The notes: generated by a model not told the origin, from the letters alone. Shown: positions 38,297-47,811, numbered from the stretch's first letter. The stretch is DNA of 64,000 bases from Gemmatimonadota bacterium (GCA_003559555.1 PWLA01000262.1:1-64000); one strand, 5' to 3'. Made by a program: numbers and translations.

Positions 38297-38806
38297 TCAC
38301 TTTTCCTGCTTCTGGAATCGTTCCTGAAGTCGTCGGAGCACCGGTGGCGACACGAAGGGCGACACGTCGCCACCCAGGGACGCCACCTCCCGGACCAGCG
38401 AAGCCGAAAGGAAGGAGAGGTGGGCGTCGGGGGTCAGGAAGATGAACTCCATGCTGGGGTGCAGCTCCCGGTTCATCTGCGCCATCTGAAACTCGTACTC
38501 GAAGTCGGATACGGCCCGGAGTCCCCGGACCACCACGTCGGCGCCGATCTCCCGGGCGAAGTTCACCAGGAGGCCCTCGAAGGTCCTGCACTCGATCCGG
38601 TCCTCGTCGGCGAAGACCTCCTCCAGCATGGCCAGCCGGTCGTCCATGGAGAAGGCGGGCTTCTTGGCCTGTGTCGCCGTCTGGGCCACTCCCACCACCA
38701 CGCGGTCGGCCACCGTCAGAGTGCGGCGGGCGATGTCCTCGTGTCCCAGGGTCACTGGATCGAAGGAGCCGGGGTAGAGGGCCGTAACCGTTCGGGAAGG
38801 AGTCAT
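38297..38806 (-). CDS. coaD: Phosphopantetheine adenylyltransferase
   Basis: CoaD carries out the fourth step of coenzyme A synthesis. The 169-residue protein shows 'ALYPGSFDPVTLGHEDI' (nucleotide binding, TxGH), 'VVRGLRAVSDFEYEFQMA' and 'FLSASLVREVASLGGDV'. It overlaps the rsmD stop by four bases; rsmD-coaD is a common pair. Confidence 0.96.
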   Translation of the reverse strand: MTPSRTVTALYPGSFDPVTLGHEDIARRTLTVADRVVVGVAQTATQAKKPAFSMDDRLAMLEEVFADEDRIECRTFEGLLVNFAREIGADVVVRGLRAVSDFEYEFQMAQMNRELHPSMEFIFLTPDAHLSFLSASLVREVASLGGDVSPFVSPPVLRRLQERFQKQEK

Positions 38807-39330
38807 TCGGGTGCCTCGACGATGGAAATGGACGTATCTCCGTACCTTCGGGTCCGGAGGCCTTCGATCTCGGGGAGGGCCTCATCGGTCCGGTGCTCCA
38901 CCCAGAGCTCAGCGGCGAAGGGGATGCGGTGGAAGTGTCGGAGGAGGTCCGCTGCGTGCCCTTCTCCGTACGGGGGATCGGCCAGAGCCACATCGAAGGC
39001 ACCGGGCTCCAGCCGCTGGACGTAGGAGAACGCATCGCCCACCACCACCTCCACCCGGTCGCCGGCCTCCAACTCCTCCACATTGGCCCGAAGGGCCCGG
39101 AGCGCGCCCCGGGCCCGCTCCACCAGCACCGCCTCCCTTGCACCCCGGGAGAGGCATTCCAGACCCAGGGCGCCGGACCCGGCGAAGAGGTCCAGCACCC
39201 GGGCGTCCACCACCGCCGCCCCCAGCGCCGACATCCAGGCCTCGCGAATCCGATCGGTGGTGGGGCGGGTGTCCCGGCCCCGAGGTGCCCGGATCCGCCG
39301 GCTTCCCCACTCCCCCGCGATGATCCTCAC
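38803..39330 (-). CDS. rsmD: 16S rRNA (guanine966-N2)-methyltransferase
   Basis: The 175-residue SAM enzyme shows 'MRIIAGEWGSRRIRAP' with 'RPTTDRIREAW', 'VLDLFAGSGALGLECLSRGA' and the catalytic 'ADPPYGEG'. It modifies G966 of 16S rRNA. The start is GTG 39330 overlapping the recJ stop as GTGA. Confidence 0.95.
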   Translation of the reverse strand: MRIIAGEWGSRRIRAPRGRDTRPTTDRIREAWMSALGAAVVDARVLDLFAGSGALGLECLSRGAREAVLVERARGALRALRANVEELEAGDRVEVVVGDAFSYVQRLEPGAFDVALADPPYGEGHAADLLRHFHRIPFAAELWVEHRTDEALPEIEGLRTRRYGDTSISIVEAPE

Positions 39331-41096
39331 GCCGGGCCTCCCGCAGACTCACCGGGGCCCCGCAAGTCCACGAGCCGTGCCTGGAGGGAGCGGACGCCCC
39401 GGTATTCGTTCTCCCGGAGTTGGAAGAGGGCCTCCAGGGGTCCCCTGCTCACCCGGCTCGGCGGCAGTCGCCGGGCCAGGTCGAAGCCGATGGCCTCCAG
39501 CTCGCCGCCACCGTCGGCCAAGCGAAGCTTGAGGTGACCCCGGCCCACCTCCCGGGGCGCTCCAGCGGGGCGCAGCTCCCGGGCCCAGAAGACGGGCCGG
39601 GGATTGCCGATCCCGAAGGGCCCCAGGTACTGGAGGTAGTGGTGGAGCTCGTCGGTGGCTTCCGAGAGGCTCAGGGGAGCGTCGCCCCGGAGCACCGGAC
39701 GGGGGGGGATCCCCTGGAGCTGCTCCCTGACCTGGCGGTTGAAGGCCTCGCGAAAGGCCGGGATCTCCTGAGCCCTGAGGTCCATGCCCGCCGCCTGCCG
39801 GTGGCCCCCGAAGCGGGAGAGGTGCCGGGCGCATCCCCGGACCGCCTCCAGGAGGTGCACCCCCGGCACCGACCGAGCACTTCCGCGAGCGGTCCCGTCT
39901 TGCACGGCCAGGAGAACCACCGGCCGGTGAATCCGCTCCACCACCCGCGAGGCCACGATGCCGATGACCCCTGGATGCCATCCCTCCCCCCGGAGCACCA
40001 CGCCGAAGTCCTCCGCCGGGTCGTAGTGGGCAGCCAGCTTCTCCAGCGCCTCCTCCAGGGTGCGGCGATCCTCCTCCCTTCGCTCGGTGTTCAGCCTCTC
40101 CAGCGCCCCGGCCAGCTCCCGGGCCTCCCCGGGATCGTCGGTGAGGAGGAGCCGGAGGGCGTCGGAGGCGCCTCCCATCCGCCCGGCGGCGTTCAGTCGG
40201 GGAGCCAGGACGAACCCCACCCGGCCCGCGTCGATGGGCCGGTCCCGAAGACCCGTGACCTGGATCAGCGCCTGAAGCCCCGGCCGGCGAGTCTGTTCCA
40301 GCGCCCGGAGGCCGAAGCGGACCAGGACCCGGTTCTCACCCCGGAGGGGAACCAGATCCGCCACCGTGGCCAATGCCACCAGGTCCAGATGGGGCAGGAG
40401 CTCTTCCAGGGGACGGCCCCGGAGCCGGGCCAGGAGCTGGCAGAGTTTGAAGACGACGCCCACCCCGGCCAGACGGTCGTCGGGGTAGTCGCAGTCGCTC
40501 CGCTGGGGGTTCACCACCGCCAGGGCGGGAGGGAGGGTCGTCCCGGGGGTGTGGTGGTCGGTGACGATGACATCCAGCCCCAGCTCCCGGGCCCGGATCA
40601 CGGCGTCATGGGCCACGATCCCCGAGTCGCAGGTGACCAGGAGGGAAGCTTCGGCCTCCCGGGCGGCCTGGAGCCCGGCCTCCCCCAGGTCGTAGCCGTC
40701 CCGGAGCCGGTGGGGGACGAAGGGCACCACGCGCCCCCCCAGGTGCCGGATCCAGAGGGTCAGCAGGGCGGTGGAGCAGACACCGTCCACGTCGTAGTCG
40801 CCATGCACCAGGATCGTCTCGCCTGCGTCCACCGCCTGCAGGATCCGCTCCGCCGCCTTCCGGGCATCAGCCAGGAGTTCCGGCGGGTGCAGGTGATCCA
40901 GCAGGGGTCGCAGAAAGGCCCGGGCCTCGGTGGGCTCGAGGATGCCCCGGGCCACCAGCACCCGGCAGAGCGCCGGAGGAAGGCCCAGGTCCTCGGCGAG
41001 AGCCTGCACCGCGGCCTCGGAGGGCTCCGTCGCCAGCTTCCAGACCGCCGGCGGAGGCGGGGACAGTGCCGCCGTTGCGGGCGAGCCGGAGCTCAC
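39327..41096 (-). CDS. recJ: Single-strand-specific 5'-3' exonuclease RecJ
   Basis: The 589-residue protein is a DHH-family nuclease. It shows 'LVHGDYDVDGVCSTALL' (motif I, about 96-112), 'VTCDSGI', 'IVTDHHTPG' (DHH, motif III) and the DHHA1 region 'GGHRQAAGMDL'. A C-terminal OB-like domain completes it. RecJ acts in recombination and mismatch repair. GTG 41096 overlaps the downstream gene's stop (GTGA). Confidence 0.96.
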   Translation of the reverse strand: MSSGSPATAALSPPPPAVWKLATEPSEAAVQALAEDLGLPPALCRVLVARGILEPTEARAFLRPLLDHLHPPELLADARKAAERILQAVDAGETILVHGDYDVDGVCSTALLTLWIRHLGGRVVPFVPHRLRDGYDLGEAGLQAAREAEASLLVTCDSGIVAHDAVIRARELGLDVIVTDHHTPGTTLPPALAVVNPQRSDCDYPDDRLAGVGVVFKLCQLLARLRGRPLEELLPHLDLVALATVADLVPLRGENRVLVRFGLRALEQTRRPGLQALIQVTGLRDRPIDAGRVGFVLAPRLNAAGRMGGASDALRLLLTDDPGEARELAGALERLNTERREEDRRTLEEALEKLAAHYDPAEDFGVVLRGEGWHPGVIGIVASRVVERIHRPVVLLAVQDGTARGSARSVPGVHLLEAVRGCARHLSRFGGHRQAAGMDLRAQEIPAFREAFNRQVREQLQGIPPRPVLRGDAPLSLSEATDELHHYLQYLGPFGIGNPRPVFWARELRPAGAPREVGRGHLKLRLADGGGELEAIGFDLARRLPPSRVSRGPLEALFQLRENEYRGVRSLQARLVDLRGPGESAGGPA

Positions 41097-41848
41097 CCTT
41101 CGCCTGTCTCGCTGTCGGCCTCGTCGTCGCCCCCCGTCTCCAGGTCGGCGCTCAGGATCACCCCGCAGGCTTCACACCGGATGACGGCGGACGAGTGGCG
41201 GATCTCGTTCTGCACCTGAAGGGGAACCACCCCGAAGCAGTGGCCGCACGCCCCGTCGGGCAGGAGGGCCGCCACCACCACCGAGCGACCTGAATTGTGG
41301 AAGGAGTCGTAGACCTTCCGCTCCCGGTCTCCCACGTCCTCCAGGAGCGCCTGTCGCTGCGCCTCCAGGGCCTCCAGCTCCTCTTCCAGCGCCTGGCGTT
41401 CGGCCATGAGGGCCTCCTGGGAAGGCTCCACCTCGGCCCGGGCCGCTTCGGCCTTCTCCCGGAGCTCCTCGGCCTCCTGCTCGGCCCGCTGGGTCTCGCC
41501 CATGAGCTGGAGCGCCTCCTGCTCATCGGCGTCCACCGCCTTGCGGACCAGGTCCAACTCGGTGCGGACCGCCGCTTCCTCCCTGAGGTTCTGCACCTTG
41601 TTCAGGCGCTCCTCCAGTTTCTTGATCCGGGCCCGCTTGTCGTCGGCGTTGCGGTCCAGCCGGCGGGTGTCGGCCTGCATCTCCGCCAGGCGCTTCTCGA
41701 TGCTGGCCAGCTCCGATTCCAGGGCCAACGCGGGCTCCTCGATCTCGGCAAGCTGGGGTTCGAAGGCCCGGATCGCCTCCTCGAGCTCGGAAATTCTCTC
41801 GTCGAGTTTCTGTACCTGCTGCAGCGAATCCATGGTCGTGTTGGTCAT
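41093..41848 (-). CDS. Coiled-coil protein with C4 zinc ribbon (CT398/CdsZ-type)
   Basis: The 251-residue protein starts at ATG 41848 (overlapping the dnaG stop). Residues 8-175 form a long antiparallel coiled coil rich in Glu, Ala, Leu and Arg. A C-terminal zinc ribbon follows with 'CGHCFGVVPLQVQNEIRHS' and 'CEACGVIL', and an acidic tail ends the chain. The family is a widespread accessory protein; a role in late flagellar or type III assembly was suggested for chlamydial and Helicobacter members, but is unproven here. It lies between recJ and dnaG. Confidence 0.85.
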   Translation of the reverse strand: MTNTTMDSLQQVQKLDERISELEEAIRAFEPQLAEIEEPALALESELASIEKRLAEMQADTRRLDRNADDKRARIKKLEERLNKVQNLREEAAVRTELDLVRKAVDADEQEALQLMGETQRAEQEAEELREKAEAARAEVEPSQEALMAERQALEEELEALEAQRQALLEDVGDRERKVYDSFHNSGRSVVVAALLPDGACGHCFGVVPLQVQNEIRHSSAVIRCEACGVILSADLETGGDDEADSETGEG

Positions 41849-43734
41849 GTATCCATCCTTCCTGACGCTTGATCTGAAGCGGAGGGCTGTGCCCTCCGGA
41901 TGACATTCCACTGGCCCCGTCGCTCTCGGCGAAGCCGTTCCAGTTCCTCCAGGAGCTCTCGCTTTCTGGAGGGATCGTCGGAGCGCCGGAGCTCCGACTC
42001 CACTTCCTGCTGCCTGAGCTGCTGGCTCCGGTCCCGGAGCTCAGCCACAGACTCCTCGAAGACCCGACCGGTGTGCTCCAGCTCTTCGGGATCGCCCACG
42101 AGATGCTCCAGCCGGCGCCGCACCGTGGGGTCCAGCCCTTCATGGTCCAGGGAAAGGTCCGGATCGTCCAGGAGGAGCTGGAAAATCTCCCGGTAGACCG
42201 CATCCTGGAAGTCCTCGGGCCCCACCTGCTCCAGCGCCCGCTCGATCCATTCCCGGGCGTTGAGGAGCACCAGGAGGAGCTGTCGCTCCGGTCCCAGACC
42301 CACCGGTACCCTGGAGCGCCCTCGCCCAGCGGAGGCGGTGCTCCGGCCACGCCTCCCTTCCCCCACCCCTCCCGAACGGGACCGTCCCGGCGGCGACGAA
42401 CCCGAGGTTGGGCCCGGTCCGCTACGACCCGCGGTGTGCCTGGACTCGGCTCGGGCCACCTCCTCCTCCAGCGTCTCGCGGCGGATCGAGGTGCGCTCGG
42501 CCACCTTCGCCACGTAGAGGTCCCGAAGCGCCGGATCCCGGGCCGCCCGGATGGTGGGGAGCAGCTTGTCCACCGCTCGGCGGGTCCCGTCGATGGAGTC
42601 CAGAAATCCACGCTCATCCAGGAGCTGGATCTTGCGGTCCAGGATGTCCACCGCTGATGAAAGGTAGCGGCGAAGTCCCTCGGCGCCCTCCCCCCGCACC
42701 ACCGTATCCGGATCCTCGCCCGGGGGAAAGGTCACCACCGAGGGGTGGATCCCCGCCGCCAGAAGCACGTCGCCGGCCCGAAAGGTGGCCTTGAGACCCG
42801 CCGTATCCGAATCGAAGAGGAGAATCGCCCGGCTGGTATAGCGCTTCAGGAGCCGGGCGTGCTCCTGGGTCATTGAGGTGCCCAGGGTCGCCACGCTGTG
42901 CTCGACACCGCCGGCGCCCAGCGCCACCACGTCCATGTACCCTTCTACAACAAGCGCCACCTCCTCCCGGCGGATCGCGTTCCGGTTCCAGCCCAGGCCG
43001 TAGAGGATCTCGCCCTTTTGATAGACCGACGATTCCGGCGAGTTCAGGTACTTGGGCACCCCGGATCCGGCCGCACCCAGGACCCGCCCGCCGAAGGCCA
43101 CCACCTTTCCGGTAACGGACTCGATGGGGAAGATGATCCGGTTGCGGAATCGGTCGTAGGGCTCGCTGGTCCGCTCCGAGGTGGTGAGCAGCCCCACCTC
43201 CATGAGGAGCTCGTCGGAGAGTGCGTGCTGGGCGGCGTGATCCCTCAGGCCTCGCCAGTTGTCCGGCGCGAAGCCCAGACCGAAGCGCTCCGCCGTCTCC
43301 ATGTCGATGCCCCTCTCCTGGAGGTATGTCCGGGCCGAGGCCCCGACCCCGGGGTCCAAGAGCTGCTCCCGGAACCAGTCCCGGGCGAAGGCGTTGGCCT
43401 CGAAGAGGGGCCGTCGGGGATCCTCCTCCTCCCGGTCGCCTCCCACCTCCCGGACCTCCACGCCGAACTGGGCCCCCAGGCTCTTCACCGCATCGGTGAA
43501 GTTCATCCCGCTCCGCTTCATGACGAAACCGAACACGTCGCCGGATTCGCCGCAGCCGAAGCACTTGTAGAAGCCCTTGTCCGGGACGACGTAGAAGGAG
43601 GGGGTGCGATCGTCGTGGAAGGGACACTTCCCCTTCCACTCCTTTCCGGATTTCTTGAGCTGTACATGCTCACCCACCACCGCCACCAGGTCCGCCCTGG
43701 CCCGGACCTCCTCGACCACGTCGTCCGGAATCAT
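41845..43734 (-). CDS. dnaG: DNA primase
   Basis: DnaG lays RNA primers at the replication fork. The 629-residue protein has the CHC2 zinc finger ('CPFHDDRTPSFYV' and 'CFGCGESGDVFGFVM', about 39-71), the catalytic-core text 'RNRIIFPIESVTGKVVAFGGR', TOPRIM 'VALVVEGYMDVVALGAGG' and 'ILLFDSDTAGLKA', and a helical C-terminal domain for DnaB binding. It overlaps mutS2 (ATGA) and the zinc-ribbon gene. rpoD, its usual neighbour in other bacteria, is absent. Confidence 0.97.
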   Translation of the reverse strand: MIPDDVVEEVRARADLVAVVGEHVQLKKSGKEWKGKCPFHDDRTPSFYVVPDKGFYKCFGCGESGDVFGFVMKRSGMNFTDAVKSLGAQFGVEVREVGGDREEEDPRRPLFEANAFARDWFREQLLDPGVGASARTYLQERGIDMETAERFGLGFAPDNWRGLRDHAAQHALSDELLMEVGLLTTSERTSEPYDRFRNRIIFPIESVTGKVVAFGGRVLGAAGSGVPKYLNSPESSVYQKGEILYGLGWNRNAIRREEVALVVEGYMDVVALGAGGVEHSVATLGTSMTQEHARLLKRYTSRAILLFDSDTAGLKATFRAGDVLLAAGIHPSVVTFPPGEDPDTVVRGEGAEGLRRYLSSAVDILDRKIQLLDERGFLDSIDGTRRAVDKLLPTIRAARDPALRDLYVAKVAERTSIRRETLEEEVARAESRHTAGRSGPGPTSGSSPPGRSRSGGVGEGRRGRSTASAGRGRSRVPVGLGPERQLLLVLLNAREWIERALEQVGPEDFQDAVYREIFQLLLDDPDLSLDHEGLDPTVRRRLEHLVGDPEELEHTGRVFEESVAELRDRSQQLRQQEVESELRRSDDPSRKRELLEELERLRRERRGQWNVIRRAQPSASDQASGRMDT

Positions 43735-46190
43735 CGGAATCGGGCGATGGTCACACCGCCCCCTCCCTCGCTGGGTCCGCCGGAACGAAACTCCTGGATC
43801 CGGCCGTCTTCCCGGAGGAGCTCCTGCACCCGGGCCTTCACCGCACCGGTGCCCTTTCCGTGGATGATCCGGAGCTCCGAGAGGTTCCCCATGATGGCGG
43901 AATCCACCGCCCGACTCAGTTCCAGCTCCACCTCGGCGACCCGCAGCCCCCGGAGGTCGGCCTCCGGGCTGGCCTCCAGGTCGGGACCCGACCAGCCTCC
44001 GCTCCGGCCCGGGTCCCGGGCACCGTTGCCGCCCTGGGCCTCCAGGACCTCGACTTCGGTGGCCGGCACTTCGAGGCGGAGGCCGCCCACCTCCACGGTG
44101 ACCCGTTGGTCCCGGACTTCCCGGACCTGGCCCTCGGCGCCACTTCCCAACACCCTCACCCGCTGGCCCTCGCTGACCCGGGGCGGGGGCCCGGACCGGT
44201 CGGGGCGGCGAGGCGTGGGCGCCTTCTCCCGCTGCTTGCGGGCTGCCTTCTCCACCCTGCGCCGGGCCTCCCTCTCCACCTCTTCCCGCTCGTCTTCGTC
44301 GGCGGTCCGGACCTCCCGGATCGCCGACTCCACCTCCTGGCGGGCCTCCAGGAGGAGCTGGCGGGCTTCCTCCCGGGCCCGGGTTTCAGCGGACGCTTCC
44401 CGGGCCTCCAGCTCCGACTCCCTCTTCTCCGCCTCCTCCTCCAGGCGTCGGGCCCGTTCCCGGGCCTCCTCGGCTTGGGCCAACGCCTGGGAGAGCTCCC
44501 GTTCCTTCTCCTGCAGGGTGGCCAGGAGGTGCTCGACCTCCAGCTCTCCCGAGTCCACGAAGGTCTCGGCCCGCTCCAGGACCGGTTCAGGGAGCCCCAG
44601 CCGGCGAGCGACGGCCAGTCCGTAGCTCCGTCCCGGCCGACCTTTCTGCAGATGATAGGTGGGGGCGATCCGCTCCGGGTCGAAGGCCAGCGAGGCGTTC
44701 ACGATGCCGCTGCCCTCGGCGTCCAGACGCTTGAGGGCCCCCAGATGCGAGGTGACCACCGCCCGGGCCCCCCGCTCCACCAGTGTCTCCAGGATCGCCC
44801 GGGCCAGGGCGGCCCCCTCGGCAGGATCGGTTCCGGTCCCCATCTCGTCCATGAGCACCAGGGCGGCCGGCCCGGCTCCGTCCAGGATCTCGATGGCGTT
44901 GCTGAGGTGGGCTGAGAAGGTGGACAGGGACTCTGCAATGGACTGCTCGTCACCGATGTCGGCGAAGACATCCCGGACGATGTGAAGCCGGGTGCCGGGG
45001 CCCACCGGGGGAATCACGCCACACTGAGCCAGCAGGTGCAGGAGCCCCATGGCCTTGAGGAAGACCGTCTTTCCGCCGGTGTTGGGCCCGGAGACCACCA
45101 CCGCCCGCTCCCCCGGCTCCAGCTCCAGGTCGAAGGGCACCACCGGGTCGCCCTCTCCGGCCAGCTCCTGCTCCAGGAGGAGGGGGTGGCGGCCCTCCCG
45201 GATGCAGAGAAGGCCGTCGCCGGGAGGCACCAGCTCCGGCAGGTGGGCCTCCCACGCCCGGGCAGTGCGGGCCCGGGCCCAGAGGGAGTCGAATTCCACC
45301 AGGGCCTCCAGCCCCCGAACCAGCTCGGCGTGTATGCCCCGGGCCCGCTCCGTGACCTCTTCCAGGATCCGCTGGATCTCCCGGGCCTCGGCCCGCTCCA
45401 GGTCGTGCACCTCGTTCATGAGGCGGATGGCCAGGGGCGGCTCCACGAAGAGGGTGGAGCCGGTGGAGGACTCGCCGTGGATGATTCCGCCCACCTCCGA
45501 CTTGCCCTCGCGGCGGATGGGGATCACGTAGCGGCCGTCCCGAACCGAAACCGAGGCATCGGGCACCCGGATCCGGTCGGCCAGCGAGTTGAGGTACCGC
45601 TCCAGCTTCTGCACCATCCGCGAACGGGCGCTCCGGAGCTGGCGGCGAAGGGACCGGAGCTCGGAGCTGGCATCGTCCCGGACCGTCCCGTCGGGATCCA
45701 CCACCTCCTGGATTCGCTTCAGCAGCGGGACGTTTTCCGGAAGGCGATGCCGGAGGGCCCGAAGGCGGGGAAGGGTCGGATCCACCGGTGGTCCCTCCTG
45801 CTTCTCCCGGACCGGGGCGCCCGGAAGCCCCGAATCCCCGACGTCGTCCTCGTGGGGATCCTCCGGAGCCAGCGCCGCTCGGAGCTGTCCGGAGCTGTCC
45901 AGGAGTCGGCCCACCAGCAGGAGCTGCTCAGGCTCCAGCACATTGCCCTCGACCTCGAGCCGACGCAGGGGTACGCGGGCGTCCGGAACCGCCGGCGGGG
46001 CCCAGTCGGGATGCTCGTAGTGGTAGCGCAGGGTCTCGGCCACCCGGAGCAGTTCGGTTCGTGCCGACTCCGCATCGGTGCCGGGCTCCAGCGAGGCCAC
46101 CGCGTCGCGGCCCAGCGGGCTTCCGGCTCGGGCGGCGACCCGTTCCAGCGCCTGGCGAAACTCCAGGACCTGCAGGGCGTGCTGGTTCAC
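43731..46190 (-). CDS. mutS2: MutS2 recombination inhibitor / ribosome-rescue endonuclease
   Basis: The 819-residue protein lacks the MutS mismatch-recognition domain. It has the Walker A 'GPNTGGKTVFLKAMG' and Walker B 'LVLMDEMGTGTDPAEG', a long charged coiled coil (about 535-640), a KOW-like region and a C-terminal Smr domain (about 735-819, 'DLRGLRVAEVELELSRAVD' and 'IIHGKGTGAVK'). MutS2 suppresses recombination and, in some bacteria, splits collided ribosomes. The start is GTG 46190 with a GAAGGTG site. Confidence 0.95.
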   Translation of the reverse strand: MNQHALQVLEFRQALERVAARAGSPLGRDAVASLEPGTDAESARTELLRVAETLRYHYEHPDWAPPAVPDARVPLRRLEVEGNVLEPEQLLLVGRLLDSSGQLRAALAPEDPHEDDVGDSGLPGAPVREKQEGPPVDPTLPRLRALRHRLPENVPLLKRIQEVVDPDGTVRDDASSELRSLRRQLRSARSRMVQKLERYLNSLADRIRVPDASVSVRDGRYVIPIRREGKSEVGGIIHGESSTGSTLFVEPPLAIRLMNEVHDLERAEAREIQRILEEVTERARGIHAELVRGLEALVEFDSLWARARTARAWEAHLPELVPPGDGLLCIREGRHPLLLEQELAGEGDPVVPFDLELEPGERAVVVSGPNTGGKTVFLKAMGLLHLLAQCGVIPPVGPGTRLHIVRDVFADIGDEQSIAESLSTFSAHLSNAIEILDGAGPAALVLMDEMGTGTDPAEGAALARAILETLVERGARAVVTSHLGALKRLDAEGSGIVNASLAFDPERIAPTYHLQKGRPGRSYGLAVARRLGLPEPVLERAETFVDSGELEVEHLLATLQEKERELSQALAQAEEARERARRLEEEAEKRESELEAREASAETRAREEARQLLLEARQEVESAIREVRTADEDEREEVEREARRRVEKAARKQREKAPTPRRPDRSGPPPRVSEGQRVRVLGSGAEGQVREVRDQRVTVEVGGLRLEVPATEVEVLEAQGGNGARDPGRSGGWSGPDLEASPEADLRGLRVAEVELELSRAVDSAIMGNLSELRIIHGKGTGAVKARVQELLREDGRIQEFRSGGPSEGGGGVTIARFR

Positions 46191-46245
46191 GGCGCACCTT
46201 CGGGTGGGAGGCCAGGGATCCCTCCCGCGGTCCGCAGGGCGGGGC

Positions 46246-46686
46246 TCACGTCGAAAGCTCCTCCCTCACGATGCGGTTCGCCTCCTTTCCGTCAAAGCGG
46301 CCCTGGATGCGGGGCATGAGCGCTCCCATCACCGGGCCCATCTCGGTGGTCCCGTCCTGGATGATCTCCCGCACCATGGCACGGACCTCCTCCTGGTCCA
46401 GCGGCGGAGGGAGGAAGGCGGCCAGGATCTCAGCCTCCTTCTCCTCCTTCCGGGCGAGCTCCTCCCGACCTCCCGACCGCATCTGGTCGGCGGCCTCCTT
46501 TCGCTGCTTGAGGGCCCGGGTGAGGACCCGCTTCACCATCTCGTCATCGGCCTCCCCTCCCTCCTCGATCTCCAGGTTCTTCAGCTCGGAGAGGGTGGAG
46601 GAGAGGACGGTGGTGCGGAGGCGGTCCCGCTCCTTGCGAGCCTCCTTCATCTCCCGCTCCAACTGGGCTTTCAGCGACTCGGTCAC
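46246..46686 (-). CDS. yqeY: GatB/YqeY domain-containing protein
   Basis: The 146-residue protein starts at GTG 46686 with AGGAG six bases upstream. It shows the YqeY pattern 'RLRTTVLSSTLSELKNLEIE' (about 23-42), 'ALKQRKEAADQ', 'LPPPLDQEEVRAMVREII' and 'PRIQGRFDGKEANRIV'. YqeY resembles the tRNA-binding tail of GatB but its role is not settled. rpsU, its frequent neighbour, is absent here. Confidence 0.92.
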   Translation of the reverse strand: MTESLKAQLEREMKEARKERDRLRTTVLSSTLSELKNLEIEEGGEADDEMVKRVLTRALKQRKEAADQMRSGGREELARKEEKEAEILAAFLPPPLDQEEVRAMVREIIQDGTTEMGPVMGALMPRIQGRFDGKEANRIVREELST

Positions 46687-46799
46687 GGAACTCCTGGGTC
46701 TGGGGTCATGGCCATGGGGCAGGCACCGCCGATCCGGTGCATCGCCCTTCTTCAAGCTATCAGAGACCCCGAGGGAGGGTCAACGAGTTCGAGCTCGCC

Positions 46800-47150
46800 T
46801 CAGCCAGGCGGCCACGTCATGGAGCGCCCGCCCAGCACGTGGAGGTGCAGGTGCGGAACGGTCTGGCCGCCCTGGTCTCCCACATTGGCCACCACACGGT
46901 ACCCCGACGACTCCAGGCCCCGCTCCCGGGCCACGCGGCCGGCCACCACCATCAGGTGCCCGGCCAGCTCCCGGTCCCCTTCCTCCAGCGACGCCACCGA
47001 GGTCGTGTGGCGGCGGGGAATGACCAGCAGGTGTTCCGGCGCCTGGGGGTTCAGGTCCTCGAAGGCGATGGCGTGGTCGTCCTCGTGCACCACGGCGGCG
47101 GGGACCTCGCCGGCCACGATCCGGCAGAACACGCAATCTTCATTGGGCAT
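46800..47150 (-). CDS. hinT: HIT-family nucleotide hydrolase/transferase (HinT type)
   Basis: The 116-residue protein starts at ATG 47150 after AGGAGAAGCC. It shows 'CVFCRIVAGEVPA' (about 6-18), 'HLLVIPRRH' and the histidine triad 'HLHLHVLGGRSM'. HinT-type enzymes cleave AMP-lysine and related phosphoramidates. The start faces away from the plus-strand gene, with a 207-base divergent region between. Confidence 0.95.
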   Translation of the reverse strand: MPNEDCVFCRIVAGEVPAAVVHEDDHAIAFEDLNPQAPEHLLVIPRRHTTSVASLEEGDRELAGHLMVVAGRVARERGLESSGYRVVANVGDQGGQTVPHLHLHVLGGRSMTWPPG

Positions 47151-47173
47151 TGGCTTCTCCTGGTGCTGGTGGA

Positions 47174-47202
47174 CGAGACGTCTCGACGCTCCGGACGTCC
47201 GG
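47174..47202. promoter_or_regulatory. Pair of 12-bp palindromes with shared GACGTC core
   Basis: Between divergent hinT and the lone plus-strand gene lie two perfect palindromes, CGAGACGTCTCG (47174-47185) and CCGGACGTCCGG (47191-47202). They share a GACGTC core, and their centres are 17 bases apart. Such a tandem pair suits a dimeric regulator binding twice. I cannot tie it to a known operator. Confidence 0.45.
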
Positions 47203-47357
47203 GGGAGGGCCCGAGGCCCGTTCCCCCGCCGACGACGACCGGCGCGATCTGCCATGGCCGAGACCCCGGAGCCAGTCTACCGTATCGATCCCCCGTCGGC
47301 GGAGGAGTGTTCCCGGCGACCGTCATCGAGAATCCCAAGCATATCCGGAGGCAGCCC

Positions 47358-47783
47358 ATGAACGACGGTCTGAAGCGAACGGCGCAGGAGGTGCTGGATC
47401 GACACCCGGCCCCGGCCCTCCCCCTCCACGAGCTCCACACACTGGTGGCACGGGAACGGAGCGGCATCGCACCCAGAGTGGAGCAGCTCGTGCGAAGTCT
47501 CCGACCCCGGTCCACCGGCATCCGGCTCGTGGAGACCGACCCCCTTCGCCTTGCGAAGGTGGCGCCCCGGGGATGGGCCGTAGCGCCCCCGGGTCGCCAG
47601 CGCGGCGGTGTGTCCCATCGCTCCGTGAACGGAAAGCTCCGGGAGAGCGTACGAGCGCTGGGCGAGGCGCTGGAGCCCGGCTCGAACATCGCGCTTGCCC
47701 GCTGGGCCCGGCTTCTGCACGAAGAGCGAAGGGCTCGTCGGGCACTGGCCCGCCGGTCGTCGAGCCGGTGCCGTCCCGGGTAG
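47358..47783 (+). CDS. Uncharacterised basic protein, possible winged helix (only plus-strand gene)
   Basis: This is the only gene I support on the plus strand. ATG 47358 follows GGAGG at proper spacing, third-codon positions are GC-rich, and no minus-strand gene covers the stretch. The 141-residue product has an N-terminal part of helix-helix-strand character ('LHELHTLVARERSGI', 'VEQLVRSLRP', 'GWAVAPPG', about 23-79), which could be a winged helix. A basic Arg-rich C-terminus follows. The frame is open far upstream but that part is the hinT shadow. It converges on prmA, 28 bases away. Confidence 0.7.
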   Translation: MNDGLKRTAQEVLDRHPAPALPLHELHTLVARERSGIAPRVEQLVRSLRPRSTGIRLVETDPLRLAKVAPRGWAVAPPGRQRGGVSHRSVNGKLRESVRALGEALEPGSNIALARWARLLHEERRARRALARRSSSRCRPG

Positions 47784-47811
47784 GAGGCCGATCAGGCTCC
47801 CGGAGGGAGGT

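Noticed and set aside
46737-47357. N-terminal extension of the plus-strand gene to 46737
   Set aside because: The added part is antisense to hinT, and the good ribosome site lies at 47358.
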